NCBI RefSeq assembly: GCF_028292965.1
Contig: NZ_JAQGLG010000038.1
Coordinates: 1-36,175, forward strand
Length of the DNA stretch: 36,175 nucleotides
DNA from: Sphingomonas bacterium
Lineage (GTDB): Bacteria > Pseudomonadota > Alphaproteobacteria > Sphingomonadales > Sphingomonadaceae
Direction: 5' to 3'
The notes below the pieces were generated by a model, which ran no database searches, had not been told where the DNA came from, and saw only the letters and a list, made by a program, of their open reading frames with translations. Of this stretch, positions 1 through 7,365 are shown in pieces; the first letter of the stretch is position 1, and each line of letters begins with the position of its first letter. A program made the position numbers and the translations under genes.

Positions 1-204
1 GATGTGATGCTCGCGCGGCGAAAAATGCGCGTTGGCGAACTCGCCGATCGGATCGGGATGTCGCTCACCAACCTCTCATTGCTCAAGACGGGAAAAGTGA
101 AGGGTATTCGCTTCGTGACGCTGGAGGTGATTTGCGAAGTGCTCGCCTGTCAACCCGGCGACTTGCTCGAATATAGGGAAGCCGCAGGCCTTGAGGATGG
201 GTAA
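1..204 (+). CDS. YozG-like XRE-family HTH transcriptional regulator, 5'-truncated by the window
   Basis: Small single-domain Cro/C1-type helix-turn-helix protein, expected to bind DNA as a dimer in the cytoplasm. Visible features are the helix-turn-helix stretch from LADRIGMS through LSLLKTGK, then the segment FVTLEVICEVLACQPGDLLEY, which matches the compact family typified by Bacillus YozG. Relatives usually begin with a short strand ending in LDVMLA; here the in-frame codons at the very edge read D-V-M-L-A, so the true start most likely lies a few codons upstream of base 1 and the GTG at 4 or ATG at 7 are internal. Family members are often encoded next to a DUF2975 membrane protein gene, which would be outside this window. 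The helix-turn-helix assignment is confident; the target is unknown. Confidence 0.85.
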   Translation, partial: DVMLARRKMRVGELADRIGMSLTNLSLLKTGKVKGIRFVTLEVICEVLACQPGDLLEYREAAGLEDG

Positions 205-654
205 GCGCACACGCAAACTAGTCGATCGCACATAACTGTCTGCTTGTCCGGCCAGCCGTTCAAAGCGGACGGTCGGGAAGCGGCCACCTCAAGCCAAGAC
301 CTGTGCCTAGTGGATGTCCGGTTCCGGCGAGTGGCTCGGGCATTCGGAGCGTCCGCTTGTTGGTCCTTGCGCCTTACCGCCTGGATGGCGACTATCCCGG
401 CGCCCCTCTCTGAAGCGGCCGGTCGGAAAGCGCGCCGGTTGCCGCCATTGCCGGAACATGATTCACCTGCTTTTCTCTAAAGCTGGCGAGGCGACATGAG
501 CAAGACTTGCGGAAAGCGCGGGGCACGATGGCCATAGCGGACGCTCCGCAGATGTGAGACCTGCTTCTCAGCAGACTACAGGAGATGTTTCGAGTCGCTT
601 GGGAGGAGAATCTGGCCGCTAGCGCTCGACATTGGTTAGAGGTAACCCTCGCGA
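205..654. other. Gene-free stretch of about 450 bp
   Basis: No recognisable gene. Short open frames (for example 244-480) look like nothing known and have poor codon bias. The sequence is rich in recurring words such as AGCGGAC and its complement. GGAGCGTCCGCT at 346-357 has a perfect inverted copy at 536-547. I suspect degenerate dispersed repeat sequence. A weak AGAGG at 638-642 precedes the next gene. Confidence 0.5.
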
Positions 655-1338
655 ATGCTGAAGTGGTTCCGACACCGCTATCTCGACCTGCTGGGCTCGA
701 TATATATCTACAATGAGCATCGTGGCTACACGGCCATAGACCGAGTGCTGGAGGCTGTTCGTGGCCGATATCCGGAAGATGCGACGTTCATAGCCGCGGT
801 GGAGAAGCACCGCGCCGACGAACGTAAACACTATCTCATGTTCAGACGCTGGTTCGAGGCCCAGGGCATCATGCCGGTGCTGGTGGACCGCACCTGTGGC
901 CACATCGACCGCTTTGTCGAGATCATGTTTCGCTCGACCATCGACGACCTCGACACGCGCGAGGTCATTTCGCGCGACGACCTGTTCGAGAGACTATGCC
1001 GCGTCATATCGCTGACCGAGCAGCGCGGATACAAACAGGTCGAGATCCTTCTCAGGCATCCGCTCGTCAAAGCCGACCGGATGTTGATGAAGATTTTTCT
1101 GGTGATCGAGAGGGACGAGCCGAGCCACTGGGAGCCGTACGATGCGTGGCTGCGGGCACACGGCAAGCGCGAGCCGAAATGGTGGGAGCGAGCGGTCGAC
1201 ACGTTCATTCACTCCGAACTGTTGTTCATCAAGCTGCCAGTGCTCTTCCTTACGCCGCGCCTGATGAGACGTGAGGAGTGGGAGGATTCGGCCGACCCGG
1301 CCACGCGCCTCGCCTCCGCATTCGACATCGCGGCTTAA
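655..1338 (+). CDS. Ferritin-like diiron domain protein
   Basis: A 227-residue, mostly helical cytoplasmic protein with the ligand pattern of a ferritin-like four-helix diiron bundle. Candidate ligands are Glu21, the pair Glu56/His59 in ERKH, Glu122, and Glu155/His158 in EPSH. The two halves echo each other: an E-H/Q-R-G-Y motif (21 and 122) is followed about 35 residues later by an E-x2-H motif, as expected for a duplicated two-helix unit. No signal peptide is seen. The ATG at 655 is the only plausible start, although the nearest SD-like AGAGG is 12 bases away. The gene stands alone and converges on the cytochrome b561 gene. The reaction (oxygen, peroxide or an organic substrate) cannot be told from sequence. 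The fold is confident, the function open. Confidence 0.75.
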   Translation: MLKWFRHRYLDLLGSIYIYNEHRGYTAIDRVLEAVRGRYPEDATFIAAVEKHRADERKHYLMFRRWFEAQGIMPVLVDRTCGHIDRFVEIMFRSTIDDLDTREVISRDDLFERLCRVISLTEQRGYKQVEILLRHPLVKADRMLMKIFLVIERDEPSHWEPYDAWLRAHGKREPKWWERAVDTFIHSELLFIKLPVLFLTPRLMRREEWEDSADPATRLASAFDIAA

Positions 1339-1427
1339 ACTCGCAGGCAGAGGTACCTTCGGATAACGTCGAGCTTACGAATGGAGCAGCCGCTGCTTCA
1401 CGCACGGTGTACCGGTGCTCGCCGCGA

Positions 1428-2021
1428 TCAGGAATGGACACCGTGCCCCGGCAGCATGCGCAGGAGCACGCGGTCGCGGACGAAATAATGGTGGTACAGC
1501 GCGGCCGCGGCGTGGCCGAGCGCGACAAGGATGATCGCCCAGCCGACCTTTTCGTGGAGGTCCCCGACCTGGTGGTTGGCGGCACGGCTCCACGCCTCAA
1601 ACGGGGAGGGGATAGCCAAGCCGAATAAGTTCATCTGCTCGCCGCCGGACCATCGCAGGGTGAACCCGAGCACTGCCTCGCTCGCGAGCAGCGCGTAGAG
1701 GATATAGTGGACCGCCTTGGATGCGACACCGACCCACCCCGTCACCAGCGCCGGGATCTGATGGCCGGGGATGAGGCGCCAGATGATCCGCACAACGATG
1801 ACCAGCGTCAGGATGATCCCGAAAGACATATGCGCAACGACCATGACATGGTGCGTCGGTCGGGCGAACCAGCCCCAGGTCTGGGACAAGGCGAACTGCA
1901 CAAGCACCAGCGCGGCGGTCGCCCAGTGCAGTGCGATCGCCACGCCATCGTAGTTGGTGCCGTCGTCGCCGGCGAGCACGCGCGTGGCGGTGGCCGCCGG
2001 CCCTTCGCTGTCGATGCTCAT
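1428..2021 (-). CDS. Cytochrome b561 family membrane protein
   Basis: A 197-residue inner-membrane dihaem b-type cytochrome of the bacterial b561 family (YodB/CybB-like), which moves electrons between quinol and a periplasmic or membrane partner. Four membrane segments are visible at roughly 27-46, 60-83, 100-120 and 158-180. Haem-ligand candidates are His32 (ALHW), His64 (AHMSFG), His105 (AVHYILY) and His156 (DLHEKVGW). The ATG at 2021 was chosen because the open frame continues upstream only as a shadow of the neighbouring gene and the N-terminus DGVAIALHW is typical of the family. It lies 16 bp downstream of the DUF4142 gene on the same strand, so the two probably share a transcript. Family assignment is firm; the physiological donor and acceptor are unknown. 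Confidence 0.9.
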   Translation of the reverse strand: MSIDSEGPAATATRVLAGDDGTNYDGVAIALHWATAALVLVQFALSQTWGWFARPTHHVMVVAHMSFGIILTLVIVVRIIWRLIPGHQIPALVTGWVGVASKAVHYILYALLASEAVLGFTLRWSGGEQMNLFGLAIPSPFEAWSRAANHQVGDLHEKVGWAIILVALGHAAAALYHHYFVRDRVLLRMLPGHGVHS

Positions 2022-2037
2022 CTGCCGCCCCCGCGGA

Positions 2038-2517
2038 TCAGTCGATCGCGCGCGCGGCTGCGAGGTGGCGGCGCAATGCCGGAAGCGTCTGCCGCGCGAT
2101 GGCGCGAACGTCGGCCGGGTCGCGGCTGGCCACTTCCTTCTCGAAGTCGGCGATGTCCTTGCGGTGATCGTCGACCATGTAGCGGCCGAACTCGCGATCG
2201 AACGCGGCGCCGCGCATCCGCTGGAGCTTGGCATATTCCGCTTTCGCCTCGTCCGCCATCGCAGACGGCACGGCGACGTGATGACGCACCGCGACCGGCA
2301 CTGCCTGGCGGCGCGCCTTGTCATGATCGCTGACGAGTATCGCGCCGAACCGGCGCACTTGCGCGCTATGGCCCGATCGCACTGCCAGCGCCCCCAGCCG
2401 CGATTCCGAATTGTCGCCCTTGATCGCCCTGGTCATGAACTCCGACATGTCGGCCATGGCAGGAGCGGCGATCGCCACCGCCGCTACGCAGCCGAGAATC
2501 CCTAGAACGCGCCGCAT
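2038..2517 (-). CDS. DUF4142 secreted protein (ferritin-like fold)
   Basis: A 159-residue exported protein. The signal peptide is clear (MRRVLGILGCVAAVAIAAPAMA, residues 1-22, cleaved after AMA) and is followed by a helical DUF4142 domain with the usual pattern FMTRAIKGDNSES, ILVSDHDKA and VDDHRKDIADFEKEV. Members of this family are periplasmic helical bundles of unclear biochemical role, often stress-linked. A longer frame opens at 2553, but GGAGG at 2523-2527 sits 5 bases before the ATG at 2517 and the signal peptide begins there, which fixes the start. It is the first gene of a pair with cytochrome b561 16 bp downstream, suggesting a redox or stress role for the unit. Confidence 0.88.
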   Translation of the reverse strand: MRRVLGILGCVAAVAIAAPAMADMSEFMTRAIKGDNSESRLGALAVRSGHSAQVRRFGAILVSDHDKARRQAVPVAVRHHVAVPSAMADEAKAEYAKLQRMRGAAFDREFGRYMVDDHRKDIADFEKEVASRDPADVRAIARQTLPALRRHLAAARAID

Positions 2518-2961
2518 ATATGCCTCCGTAAATGATGCTGCGAAGCGCATCACAGTCGCCGTTGGTTCCGCGGGGACAGACCGGCTGGTCTATTGATCAC
2601 TCGATGCCGGCGACCCAGGTGAGCAACGGGAACCGCAGCGCTCGTCCAGGCAGGCCCCAGCGCCAGTTCACGACAGAAGTTCGCGTGGTCACCAGCCGCG
2701 CCAGTCGGCGATTCGTAAGACATACCGGGGTGTCGAGACTGAGATTAACGAATGTCGAGAGCTGAGCGGCCCCAAACAGGCGTTGAGTGACCATTTGTTG
2801 GTCGAGTCTGCCCGATCAAATTACTGTGCGCTCCGACAGCTCAAGGGTGCCTTCGACGTCAACTTTTTCCTCGGTTGCGAAAGCGATGGGCGTCCGCCAG
2901 GCGCGCACCTTGGCCGAGGCCCAGGCCCGCGAAACCATTGGTCACCTTCAATTCTCGGCGC
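2518..2961. other. Gene-free stretch of about 440 bp upstream of the DUF4142 gene
   Basis: No convincing gene. The right part should hold the promoter of the DUF4142/cytochrome b561 unit. A 40-codon minus-strand frame at 2816-2938 begins MVSRAWASAKVRAW and ends LELSERTVI with a stop, starting 24 bp past the end of the serine hydrolase gene. It has no good SD and no recognisable family, so I do not call it a gene. No repeat was noticed. Confidence 0.4.
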
Positions 2962-4305
2962 TCAACCATGCGGCTTGGCCAGTTCGATCGCACGACCGAT
3001 CAGGCTGGCAAAGCGCAGGCCGTCGATTTCGTGCGTCGCGTCGTTCCAGCTGCCCGAGGCGGCCCACCAGCTTCCGTCCTTCGCCTGGAGCAAAAAGGCC
3101 AGCGCGATTACGCCGGGTTCCGATCCACCCTTGAAGCCGACATAGTTCCATCCCCCGGCCGCTGCCGGGCCGATCCCGGGGTTTTTGGCAAGGATCGCGC
3201 GCGCATCGGCCGCCGGCCCGCTCTCGGTGTGGCGGCGCAACCAGTCCATGACGCGGACCATGTCGGCGGGCGAGGCAAACCACTCGATCGTGTCGATAAA
3301 ACGCGGCGCGCGCACCCCAGCCGGAGCCGCCGAGACGATCGCTACGTCCGCTTTGCCCAGGTCGCCGTCGAGCGCCTTACGTCGCGCCGCTTCCGCCATC
3401 TTGGCCCAGTCGATCTTGCCCGCGGCGGCAAGCGACTTGAGTTTGAAGGCATCGAGCGTCGTGAGAAACGGACGCATGCCGGTGGGATCGGCAATACCCA
3501 CCACGGACAGCATCTTTTCGATCTTCGCGCGGCCCAGCGTGGCGATCAGGATGTCCGTTGCGCTGTTGTCGCTGATCGAAATCATCTGCGTCGCGAGTTC
3601 GCGCAACGATATGCGGGTCCCCGCTGGCTTCGCCATATAACCCCCCGGGGGCAGCGCGCGCCCGTCGAGCGTGATCATGTCGTCCCAATGGCGCTCGCCG
3701 GCCGTGAGCGCGCGAACCAGTTCGGCCAGAATGACGAGCTTGAATTCGGAACCGATCGCCATGGCGCGGTCGGCGCCCTGCAGGTGGACGAACCGGAGCT
3801 GGTCTCCGTCCAGCCGGGCGAGCGCGAAACCGGTATTCCCCGGCAGTCTGGAAATGGCGGAAAGAACTTCGTCCACCGACTTTTCGGCGGCGGACAAGCC
3901 GGTGATGCTCAGGCGGGTGACGAGGTGCGGGCTGTCGGGATCGACGGTCATCGCCATCGTGACGATCGCCCGCTCGAACCGCAAGCGTACTTGTCCCGTA
4001 CGCGGGCCGGTCATCGTCATGTCCTCGAGCGACACAGCTTTGCCGGCGGCCCCGCCGATCTGTGCGGTGAGGGCGACGAACTTGTCCTGCGGGATCGCCT
4101 GGCGGAAACCGGCAGAGAAAAATGCATCATAGGCGATTTCGCCGCGCAGTAACGCGGGAAGTTCCAGCGCGCGGGACCCGAAATCGGGTGCCGCACTGAT
4201 TGTGGCTGCCGGCGCGACGGATGCCGTGGCGGGAGGAACGGTCTGGGCGCTGGCACTGCCCGCAACGAGCAAGGGTACGAGAACGAATGATAACGAGCGC
4301 TGCAT
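2962..4305 (-). CDS. Secreted class A beta-lactamase-like serine hydrolase
   Basis: A 447-residue exported enzyme. A signal peptide (1-20, cleaved after ASA) leads into an N-terminal domain of about 100 residues (roughly 43-150, resembling the small alpha/beta domain often found before such hydrolases) and a penicillin-recognising serine-enzyme domain. Visible motifs are SEFK (Ser186, Lys189), SDN (245-247) and KGGS (392-395), which take the places of SxxK, SDN and KTG. The omega-loop Glu of true class A beta-lactamases is not obvious: the equivalent region reads TTLDAFKLK. A role in peptidoglycan or peptide hydrolysis is therefore as likely as beta-lactam resistance. The start at 4305 is preceded by GGAGG 4 bases upstream; the open frame continues to 4368 without an SD. 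It stands alone, with no AmpR-type regulator beside it. Confidence 0.82.
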   Translation of the reverse strand: MQRSLSFVLVPLLVAGSASAQTVPPATASVAPAATISAAPDFGSRALELPALLRGEIAYDAFFSAGFRQAIPQDKFVALTAQIGGAAGKAVSLEDMTMTGPRTGQVRLRFERAIVTMAMTVDPDSPHLVTRLSITGLSAAEKSVDEVLSAISRLPGNTGFALARLDGDQLRFVHLQGADRAMAIGSEFKLVILAELVRALTAGERHWDDMITLDGRALPPGGYMAKPAGTRISLRELATQMISISDNSATDILIATLGRAKIEKMLSVVGIADPTGMRPFLTTLDAFKLKSLAAAGKIDWAKMAEAARRKALDGDLGKADVAIVSAAPAGVRAPRFIDTIEWFASPADMVRVMDWLRRHTESGPAADARAILAKNPGIGPAAAGGWNYVGFKGGSEPGVIALAFLLQAKDGSWWAASGSWNDATHEIDGLRFASLIGRAIELAKPHG

Positions 4306-4734
4306 GAGACCTCCACGATTACACTTGTAGTCGTAGTGGTCGCTAACCGGGCTGAGCGCAAGCGACATGCCGCGCTCGCTTACTCATGTTCGGATACCCG
4401 AGCCGACGATCGCGTTATCGGAAGTACGAAAACGGCCCGAAGACGAAGGGCGGTTTCGCGGGATTGAATTCGAAAGCAGCCGGTCGGCTAACGGCCAGTT
4501 CCAGCCGCCAAGCAGGAGCTGAACCAATGTCCGATTCCCGCCTTTGCGCGCCTGAAACCGCCTGACAGAAAGCGGCCAAAAGCGGCCGCGAGGGGTGCCC
4601 GGATAGCGGTGCCAACTGACTTGTGCGATCGAGCTTCGGATTAGCTGCGCCGTTGTTCCGCAACCATCCATCCCCTTGCACACCCCCCCGCATTGTCTCG
4701 CATCGTCCACCCCACCATCGGCAAGGGGGACAGC
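4306..4734. other. Gene-free stretch of about 430 bp
   Basis: Upstream region of the serine hydrolase plus about 300 bp (4400-4700) in which every frame is open by chance but none resembles a known protein. The words GCGGCC, CGGTCGGCTAACGGCC and CAATGTCCGATTCC recur in style with the stretch at 205-654. I read it as degenerate dispersed repeat DNA. Confidence 0.4.
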
Positions 4735-4950
4735 ATGCGCCTGACCAGTGCGATCATGATTGGCGTGATGCTCGCGTCCCCCGGGCGTGGCCCTCTCCTG
4801 AGCGCACCGGCCCCGCGCTGTTCACCGCGTCGCTGCGCACGGGCCTCGGCGCGGCGCCGACCATGCCGGATGGCAGCACCGTCATCGACATTGCCGACTT
4901 CCTGACCGGGGACGCCCGGCCTGACGATCGTCGCCGCGCGCGGTGCGCCC
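4735..4950 (+). pseudogene. Decayed remnant of a secreted-protein gene
   Basis: An ATG at 4735 follows a strong GGGGGA SD and begins MRLTSAIMIGVMLAS, a good signal-peptide start. The sensible reading then changes frame: TGPALFTASLRTGLGAA followed by MPDGSTVIDIADFLTG lies in a second frame, and PGLTIVAARGAPVRA in the third. Together these would make a plausible exported protein N-terminus, but at least two frameshifts separate them and the rest is missing where the EVE gene's 3' end begins. The family is not identified, and the alternative that this is chance cannot be excluded. Confidence 0.35.
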
Positions 4951-4951
4951 G

Positions 4952-5353
4952 TCAGAGCCCCGCCATTTCCATCAGCACCGGCCATTCCTCGTCGCGCACT
5001 GGCGTCACCGACAGCCGGCTCTGGCGCAGCACCTCGAGCTTGGCGAGGCGGGGTTCGGCCTTCAGTTCGGCGAGCGTCACCGGGCGGGGCAGCTTCTCGA
5101 CCGGCTTGACCTGGACGCTGGCCCATTGGTCCTTGTCGCCATCCGGCTTCCACGCGCGGGTGATCTCCATGATGCCTACCGCGGCCTTTTCGGTGTTCGA
5201 ATGATAGAACAGCGCCTTGTCGCCGACGGCCATGTCTTTCAGGAAATTGCGCGCGGTATAGTTGCGCACGCCGTCCCATTCGGTGCCGCCGTCGCGTACC
5301 AGATGGTCCCAGCCGTAAACCTCGGGCTCGGACCGCAGCAACCAATAGGCCAT
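4952..5353 (-). CDS. EVE domain-containing protein
   Basis: A 133-residue single EVE domain (PUA-like fold, THYN1-type). Family signatures are MAYWLLRSEPEVYGWDHL at the start, WDGVRNYTARNFL, VGDKALFYHSN and GIMEITRAWKPD. EVE domains are proposed readers of modified bases in DNA or RNA and are often fused or linked to restriction systems; this stand-alone form is widespread in Proteobacteria. Length and ends match stand-alone homologues. A palindromic repeat (5385-5473) sits just upstream, then another minus-strand gene. No partner nuclease is adjacent, so the specific target is unknown. Confidence 0.92.
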   Translation of the reverse strand: MAYWLLRSEPEVYGWDHLVRDGGTEWDGVRNYTARNFLKDMAVGDKALFYHSNTEKAAVGIMEITRAWKPDGDKDQWASVQVKPVEKLPRPVTLAELKAEPRLAKLEVLRQSRLSVTPVRDEEWPVLMEMAGL

Positions 5354-5384
5354 GTTCGCGTCACTCTTCGTTGCCTGGGTCTGT

Positions 5385-5473
5385 CCTCACCCTTCCCACC
5401 GGCTGCGCCGAGCGGGCCCCTTCCCTCTCCCAATGGGAGAGGGAGGGAGGCGCGTAGCGCCGGAAGGGTGAGG
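5385..5473. repeat. Intergenic palindromic repeat, type A
   Basis: The outer arms CCTCACCCTTCC (5385-5396) and GGAAGGGTGAGG (5462-5473) are perfect 12-bp inverted copies. Inside is a hairpin with CCCTCTCCCA (5423-5432) facing TGGGAGAGGG (5434-5443), followed by GGCGCGTAGCGCC. It lies between two minus-strand genes, so it could act as a terminator or mRNA-stabilising structure. The style fits a dispersed REP-like family in sphingomonads. Confidence 0.75.
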
Positions 5474-5499
5474 GCAGGGCCGCTCAATCCCGCGTGTTG

Positions 5500-5814
5500 C
5501 TAAGGTGTGAATCCTCCGGGAGCAACAGGATCGCGACGACAACAATCGGCCAACGCCCGCTCCAGCGGCAACGCCCGGTCGGCAAGGTGGAGCACCGGTG
5601 CCCCTTCCGCCGTCACCCCGAACGGCGCGGCAAGCTCCTGCGCCATGTCGTAGAGCGCATCACATTCGAACAGATCATAGGCCGCATTGCATAACCGCAT
5701 GCCCGCGACCCCGTCGAACAAGGCGCCGCGCGCCGCCGCCGGCAGCGCGCGGTCGCAGGCCGCGCGCAACGCCTCGAGGCGGGCAAACTGCGACGAGACG
5801 GAATCGATGGGCAT
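5500..5814 (-). CDS. Small conserved-looking hypothetical protein
   Basis: A 104-residue cytoplasmic protein with no signal peptide or membrane segment and no family I recognise. It is mostly helical by composition (SQFARLEALRAACDRAL; AAYDLFECDALYDMAQELAAPFG) and ends proline- and glycine-rich. Codon use is GC3-biased like its neighbours, which supports coding. There is no Shine-Dalgarno before the ATG at 5814. Instead a good promoter (5823-5849) ends about 8 bases before it, so the message is probably leaderless. It could be a small regulatory or adaptor protein; no function is claimed. Confidence 0.6.
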   Translation of the reverse strand: MPIDSVSSQFARLEALRAACDRALPAAARGALFDGVAGMRLCNAAYDLFECDALYDMAQELAAPFGVTAEGAPVLHLADRALPLERALADCCRRDPVAPGGFTP

Positions 5815-5822
5815 GCAATATC

Positions 5823-5849
5823 TTTATATGAGAAATATCTCACAGTCAA
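5823..5849 (-). promoter_or_regulatory. Candidate leaderless promoter with an operator-like dyad
   Basis: Reading on the minus strand, TTGACT (5849-5844) and TATAAA (5828-5823) are strong -35 and -10 matches separated by 15 bp. The dyad TGAGA-TATT-TCTCA (5842-5829) fills the spacer, a classic place for a repressor site. Transcription would start around 5815, right at the ATG of the small gene. The short spacer is a weakness. Confidence 0.4.
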
Positions 5850-6018
5850 GGCCATGGCCATGATCGCGGGACAGTTCATCGCCGCGCCACCCGATTGTCA
5901 TGTTGGCGTCAGCTTGATCCGCCTAGTATAGGGGCCGGGCACGGATGACGGCCCTTTACCCTTTCGGCCGCCGTCCGTGCCTTCCTCTCGCGCGGGCCCG
6001 GTCCGCAAGGATCGGTTC

Positions 6019-6879
6019 ATGCGCCTGTTGCCCCAGTCCCTGTCGCTGTTTTTGTTGCTTCTCCCCGCCGCCGCCATCGCGCAGGATGCGCCGCCACGGC
6101 CCGGTGGGAATGGCGCGCCGCCGGCGGCACTCAGCGGGGGGTTGCCGCCGCTGCCCCAGGCACCCCGCGCCATGCCGGGCCGGTTGTTCATTTCGCCGGC
6201 GGGCGAGCCGTTCCGCGCGCCTGTCGACGCGCCCTATCCGCTGGCGACGTGGTTCGCCGGCGCCGATCACAATCATGACGGCAAGATCGACCTGACCGAG
6301 ATGACCTGGGATTTCGACCGCTTCTTCGATTCGCTCGACACCGATCATGACGGCACGCTGCGCAACGACGAGATCGAGCGCTACGAACGCATGGTGCCCG
6401 AACTGCACAGCGGCTTTGCCGGCGGCGGCGGTTTCGGTGGCGGCGGCGGCCGCGGCAAGGGCGGCGGCGGTCATCATCGCGGCGGCGGTGGCGGCGGTCA
6501 TGGCGGCGGCGGCATGGGCGGTACCGGCGGGGGGTTCGGCGGCGGCGGCGGCGCGGGTGGCTATCATGGCGATGATGCCGGGGTAGCGGCCGGCGCCGCG
6601 CAGGACGGCCAGGAAGAGCAGAGCAGCGAAGAGAATCATGCTCCGCCGGCCTATGTCCCGACCGGCAGCGCCACGCGTTACGAACTGATCTCGATCCCCG
6701 AGCCGGTCTCGGCGATGGACACCGACCTCAGCGGCACGGTGACGCGGCTGGAACTGCACCGCGCGGCGGCGCGGCGCTTCGCTATCCTGGATGTGAAGCA
6801 GCGCGGGTTCCTGATGCTCACCGACCTGCCCGAGCCCGATGCCGAGCGTCACATCAACCCGCAGCGCAACCGGCGTTAA
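6019..6879 (+). CDS. Secreted EF-hand protein with a glycine/histidine-rich linker
   Basis: A 286-residue exported calcium-binding protein. The signal peptide is residues 1-21 (MRLLPQSLSLFLLLLPAAAIA). Three canonical 12-residue EF loops are visible: DHNHDGKIDLTE (83-94), DTDHDGTLRNDE (107-118) and DTDLSGTVTRLE (234-245). Between the second and third lies a roughly 55-residue glycine-rich tract (about 134-188) with interspersed His (GHH, GGH, YHG) that could be a flexible or metal-binding linker. The start at 6019 follows AAGGA with good spacing; the longer frame from 5977 lacks a signal peptide. It probably acts in the periplasm or is surface-exposed. The partner is unknown. Confidence 0.85.
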   Translation: MRLLPQSLSLFLLLLPAAAIAQDAPPRPGGNGAPPAALSGGLPPLPQAPRAMPGRLFISPAGEPFRAPVDAPYPLATWFAGADHNHDGKIDLTEMTWDFDRFFDSLDTDHDGTLRNDEIERYERMVPELHSGFAGGGGFGGGGGRGKGGGGHHRGGGGGGHGGGGMGGTGGGFGGGGGAGGYHGDDAGVAAGAAQDGQEEQSSEENHAPPAYVPTGSATRYELISIPEPVSAMDTDLSGTVTRLELHRAAARRFAILDVKQRGFLMLTDLPEPDAERHINPQRNRR

Positions 6880-6926
6880 CTGCGCCGGGGCGTGCACCCG
6901 GGCAGGGCGTGTGGCATAGGCCGCGA

Positions 6927-7355
6927 ATGGAAGATCCGTTCGATCTGAACCGCTTCGTCACCGCTCAGGCCGGCAGCTATGACAGCGCCCTGGCCGAGAT
7001 CGCCGCGGGCCAAAAGCGCGGCCACTGGATGTGGTACGTCTTCCCCCAACTCGCCGGGCTGGGGTCGAGTGCGCTGGCGATGCGTTATGCGATCCGCTCG
7101 CTCGACGAGGCGCGCGCCTATCTCGACCATGCGGTGCTCGGGCCGCGTTACGCCGCCTGCGTCGCGGCGCTCGAGGCGTTGCCGGCTGCGGCGACGGCGC
7201 GTGCGGTGTTCGGCGACATCGACGCGGTGAAGCTATGTTCGTCGCTCACCCTGTTCGTCGCCGCGCGGCCCTCGGCGATGCGGGATGCGGCGATCGCGCG
7301 CTGGTGCGGCGGGCCTGACAGCCGGACGCTCGCGTTGCTCGCCGCGTCGGTTTAG
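6927..7355 (+). CDS. DUF1810 family protein
   Basis: A 142-residue cytoplasmic protein that follows the DUF1810 pattern closely: DPFDLNRFVTAQ at the start, GHWMWYVFPQLAGLG (about 32-46), AMRYAIRSLDEARAYL and LGPRYAACVAAL. The family is compact, alpha-helical and without an established biochemical function. The ATG at 6927 gives the family N-terminus; the upstream frame from 6909 adds nothing conserved. It sits 47 bp after the EF-hand gene and 10 bp before the glutamine amidotransferase gene, so it is probably co-transcribed with the latter. Confidence 0.9.
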   Translation: MEDPFDLNRFVTAQAGSYDSALAEIAAGQKRGHWMWYVFPQLAGLGSSALAMRYAIRSLDEARAYLDHAVLGPRYAACVAALEALPAAATARAVFGDIDAVKLCSSLTLFVAARPSAMRDAAIARWCGGPDSRTLALLAASV

Positions 7356-7365
7356 GGCCGGCGCC

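Noticed and set aside
244..480. A 78-residue frame upstream of the ferritin-like gene
   Set aside because: No recognisable domain, poor codon bias and lies in apparent degenerate repeat sequence.
4415..4693. A 92-residue minus-strand frame
   Set aside because: Sequence resembles dispersed intergenic repeat rather than a gene; no SD and no family.
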